This document shows positions 30,987-32,789 of a stretch of 32,789 nucleotides of DNA, one piece after another. The stretch is from an uncultured Clostridia bacterium. GTDB taxonomy: Bacteria > Bacillota > Clostridia > TANB77 > CAG-508. The notes below the pieces were generated by a model. The model was not told where the DNA came from. It worked only from the letters and a program-made list of their open reading frames with translations, and ran no database searches. Where the stretch lies: positions 1 to 32,789 of the forward strand of contig CALXQB010000005.1 in the NCBI GenBank assembly GCA_944390445.1. Reading direction: 5' to 3'. Every line of letters begins with the position of its first letter. The first letter of the stretch is position 1. A program made the translations under genes and the position numbers.

Positions 30987-31217
30987 TCAGATGATCTTCT
31001 TAAAAGAGATCATTGACCTTGTTTCCTGAGCAATATCTACGACGACATTCAACTTGGTAAGAAGCCGTTCGCGGTCGTTGATTGAGCTTAGGTGACAAAC
31101 ATTCCTCACCCAAACTGGTGTAGAACAATAGCGACTTACAATCTTTCGGATGTAGGGCCACCAATGAGAGTCTTTCACCAAACTGTGCGGGAAGATCAAG
31201 TCAATCGTGTAATCCAT
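30987..31217 (-). CDS. Unrecognised small protein with atypical codon use
   Basis: A 76-residue protein of unknown family. It opens MDYTIDLIFPHSLVKDSHWW, has VSRYCSTPVWVRNVCHLSSI in the middle, and ends RSMISFKKII. It is rich in Trp, Arg and Cys compared with neighbours, with CGA, CGC, CGG and GTC codons that the surrounding genes rarely use. AAGGAAGGGG precedes the ATG at 31217. A promoter and a strand-specific terminator bracket it. The longer reading from 31244 starts upstream of the ribosome binding site and is rejected. Like the gene at 29786, it starts with an alternating beta strand and is about 75 residues, but no real similarity is claimed. Confidence 0.65.
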   Translation of the reverse strand: MDYTIDLIFPHSLVKDSHWWPYIRKIVSRYCSTPVWVRNVCHLSSINDRERLLTKLNVVVDIAQETRSMISFKKII

Positions 31218-31263
31218 GAAAACAACCCCTTCCTTTGATCTCATCCTAAGATGGATAATTTAT

Positions 31264-31292
31264 ATTATACCACTAGTTCACATAAAAAACAA
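31264..31292 (-). promoter_or_regulatory. Promoter of the minus-strand small gene at 30987
   Basis: Minus strand: TTGTTT (31287-31292), 17-nt spacer, TATAAT (31264-31269). Confidence 0.65.
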
Positions 31293-31318
31293 GTGAGTAA
31301 TAAGATAAACTTTACTAT

Positions 31319-32789
31319 TTATTCTACAGTAACAGATTTTGCTAAATTTCTTGGTTTATCCACATCCAATTTTTTTTCTTTAGAAATATAGTAGGCAAAT
31401 AATTGAAGAGGAATAACAGAAAGAACAGGAGAAAGATATGGATTAGTCTTAGGTATTTTTAATACCATATCAAAACTGTAGTTTTTCAATTCTTGGTTCG
31501 TAATCACAAGTGTTTTCGCACCACGAGTAACAACTTCTTGAATATTACTAATGGATTTTTCCAAAAGTAGTGGATTCGTAAGAATGGAAACAACAGTGAT
31601 TCCAGGCTCAATTAAAGCAATAGGTCCATGTTTTAATTCTCCAGAAGCATAGGCCTCTGAGTGAATGTAGGAAATTTCTTTTAGTTTTAAAGAACCTTCT
31701 AAAGCTACAGCATAATCATTTCCTCTTCCTAAGAAAAAGACATCGTGTTCTTTGTGTACTTCTTTAGCAAAAGATTTCAAATCATCTAAATTACTTAAAA
31801 TCTCTTCTACTTGTTCTGGTAATTTAAAAATATCAGATTTTAACTCATTTAATAATCCTTTATTGCAACTGCCCAATGTTTCTGCAAAATAAATGGCAAT
31901 AATGCTAAGAAGAGTAACCTGAGAAGTATAAGCCTTTGTAGAAGCAACAGCAATTTCTGGACCGGCATGTGTATAAATAGAATAATCAGCTTCTCTGGTA
32001 ATAGAGCTACCTATTACATTAGAAATGGCAAGGGTAGTGGCTCCTCTTGATTTTGCAAGCTTTAAAGCAGCAATGGTATCAGCCGTTTCTCCAGATTGGC
32101 TAATATAAATAGCAAGGGTTTTCTTATCAATAATAGGATTACGATATCTAAATTCTGAAGCAATATCTACTTCAACAGGAATATTACATAAATTTTCAAT
32201 CAAACATTTTCCGACCAAACCTGCATACATTGCCGTGCCACAAGCGACAATAAAAATTTTATTTAAGCCAGCTAAATATTCTTTTGAAAGACAAATATCA
32301 TCTAATACTGTTTTCTCATTTTCTCTTAAACGAGAGCCAATGGTTTCTCTAATAGACCTAGGCTGTTCGAAAATTTCTTTTAGCATATAATCTTCATAAC
32401 CATCTTTTTCAGCAGCAGTAGCATCCCAGTCTATATTTTTTAAATCTTTTTTTATAGACTTTAAATTTCTGTCATAAAATTTTTCACCTGTTTTAAAAAT
32501 TTCTACATATTCATTGTCATTTAACAAATAAAAATCTTTTGTAAAAGATAAAATAGCAGGAATATCAGAACTAATATAGTTTTCGTTTTCTCCTTTTCCA
32601 ATGACTAAAGGACTATCTTTACGAGTTACAATAATTCTATCAGGGAAAAGAGAACTAATTACTTCAATGGCATAACTTCCATTTAGATCATCACAAGCAC
32701 TTTTTACAGCACGTAAAAATTTAGCACTATCATCAGAAGTATCTTGTGAAAGATAATAATGAATTAAATTCGGAATAACCCCTGTATCT
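31319..32789 (-). CDS. glmS: Glucosamine-6-phosphate synthase (isomerizing), C-terminal portion
   Basis: The frame is open from the stop at 31319 to the window edge (about 490 residues), so the N-terminal part lies outside. The visible section begins in the glutaminase domain (TGVIPNLIHYYL, LNGSYAIEVISS, IGKGENENYISSD). It then has two SIS sugar-phosphate isomerase domains (IVACGTAMYAG, ISQSGETADTIAALKLAK, ASTKAYTSQ, LGRGNDYAVALEGSLKLKE). It ends with the conserved DKPRNLAKSVTVE. The enzyme converts fructose-6-phosphate and glutamine to glucosamine-6-phosphate for peptidoglycan. A glmS ribozyme, if present, would be beyond the window. No clear terminator follows. Confidence 0.96.
   Translation of the reverse strand, partial: DTGVIPNLIHYYLSQDTSDDSAKFLRAVKSACDDLNGSYAIEVISSLFPDRIIVTRKDSPLVIGKGENENYISSDIPAILSFTKDFYLLNDNEYVEIFKTGEKFYDRNLKSIKKDLKNIDWDATAAEKDGYEDYMLKEIFEQPRSIRETIGSRLRENEKTVLDDICLSKEYLAGLNKIFIVACGTAMYAGLVGKCLIENLCNIPVEVDIASEFRYRNPIIDKKTLAIYISQSGETADTIAALKLAKSRGATTLAISNVIGSSITREADYSIYTHAGPEIAVASTKAYTSQVTLLSIIAIYFAETLGSCNKGLLNELKSDIFKLPEQVEEILSNLDDLKSFAKEVHKEHDVFFLGRGNDYAVALEGSLKLKEISYIHSEAYASGELKHGPIALIEPGITVVSILTNPLLLEKSISNIQEVVTRGAKTLVITNQELKNYSFDMVLKIPKTNPYLSPVLSVIPLQLFAYYISKEKKLDVDKPRNLAKSVTVE

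Noticed and set aside
1-32789. CRISPR array
   Set aside because: No regularly spaced direct repeats were seen. The dispersed repeats are far apart and palindromic.

Overview
The window is a strongly AT-rich chromosomal segment from a spore-forming member of the Clostridia, most likely an uncultured gut lineage. The evidence is the sporulation set (YabG, a SipL-type DUF3794/LysM protein, YunB, SpoVAC/AD/AE, BofA and a SpoIIID remnant), the Firmicute-type gene pairs yabG-veg and yaaL-bofA, AGA-dominated arginine codons and strong GGAGG ribosome binding sites. Species cannot be assigned from the sequence alone.

Layout. 1-433 holds the disrupted 3' part of spoIIID, its terminator, a promoter and a repeat. 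434-2215 is a membrane-anchored M4 metallopeptidase. 2244-5954 is a sporulation block: yabG on the minus strand, then veg, sipL and yunB on the plus strand. 6208-6951 is an exported C39-like peptidase. 7166-8021 is rplM-rpsI (minus) with a structured leader. 8347-9475 is infC-rpmI-rplT (plus), with infC apparently starting at AUA. 9704-11816 is a spoVA operon (minus) headed by a dodecin-like gene. 12081-21062 is a type IV pilus locus: a PilM-PilN fusion, PilO, a small membrane protein with a probable frameshift, a minimal pilin, prepilin peptidase, a pseudopilin, PilB, PilT and PilC. 21236-25901 carries a ROK sugar kinase, RNase J and GltX. 25954-31217 mixes small conserved proteins (DUF951, DUF1653, YaaL, BofA), SerS-EngB, a CaCA-family exchanger and three unrecognised small genes with unusual codon use. 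The window ends inside glmS (minus).

The most unusual content is between the genes. First, two hairpin elements (about 5965-6146 and 9519-9689) have outer flanks in the same orientation, but the 64-nt core between their long inverted arms is flipped. Three base changes in one arm are each compensated in the other. This points to an invertible or fold-selected element. Second, a small palindromic repeat (AAGTAATTT...AAATTACTT around a TGTAGGGGCG...CGCCC hairpin) sits in the 5' leader of six plus-strand genes, always in the same orientation. Where its right end is intact, it lies 27-29 nt before the start codon. One copy supplies the stop codon of gltX, and another made a false N-terminal extension on the yaaL gene. 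Third, several other long hairpins and attenuator-like structures lie near infC, rplM, rnjA, the pilin gene and yaaL/bofA.

Functionally, the window combines spore assembly and germination (YabG, SipL, YunB, SpoVA, BofA), a complete cytoplasmic and inner-membrane type IV pilus machine with no secretin, as expected for a single-membrane cell, and core translation and RNA-decay genes.
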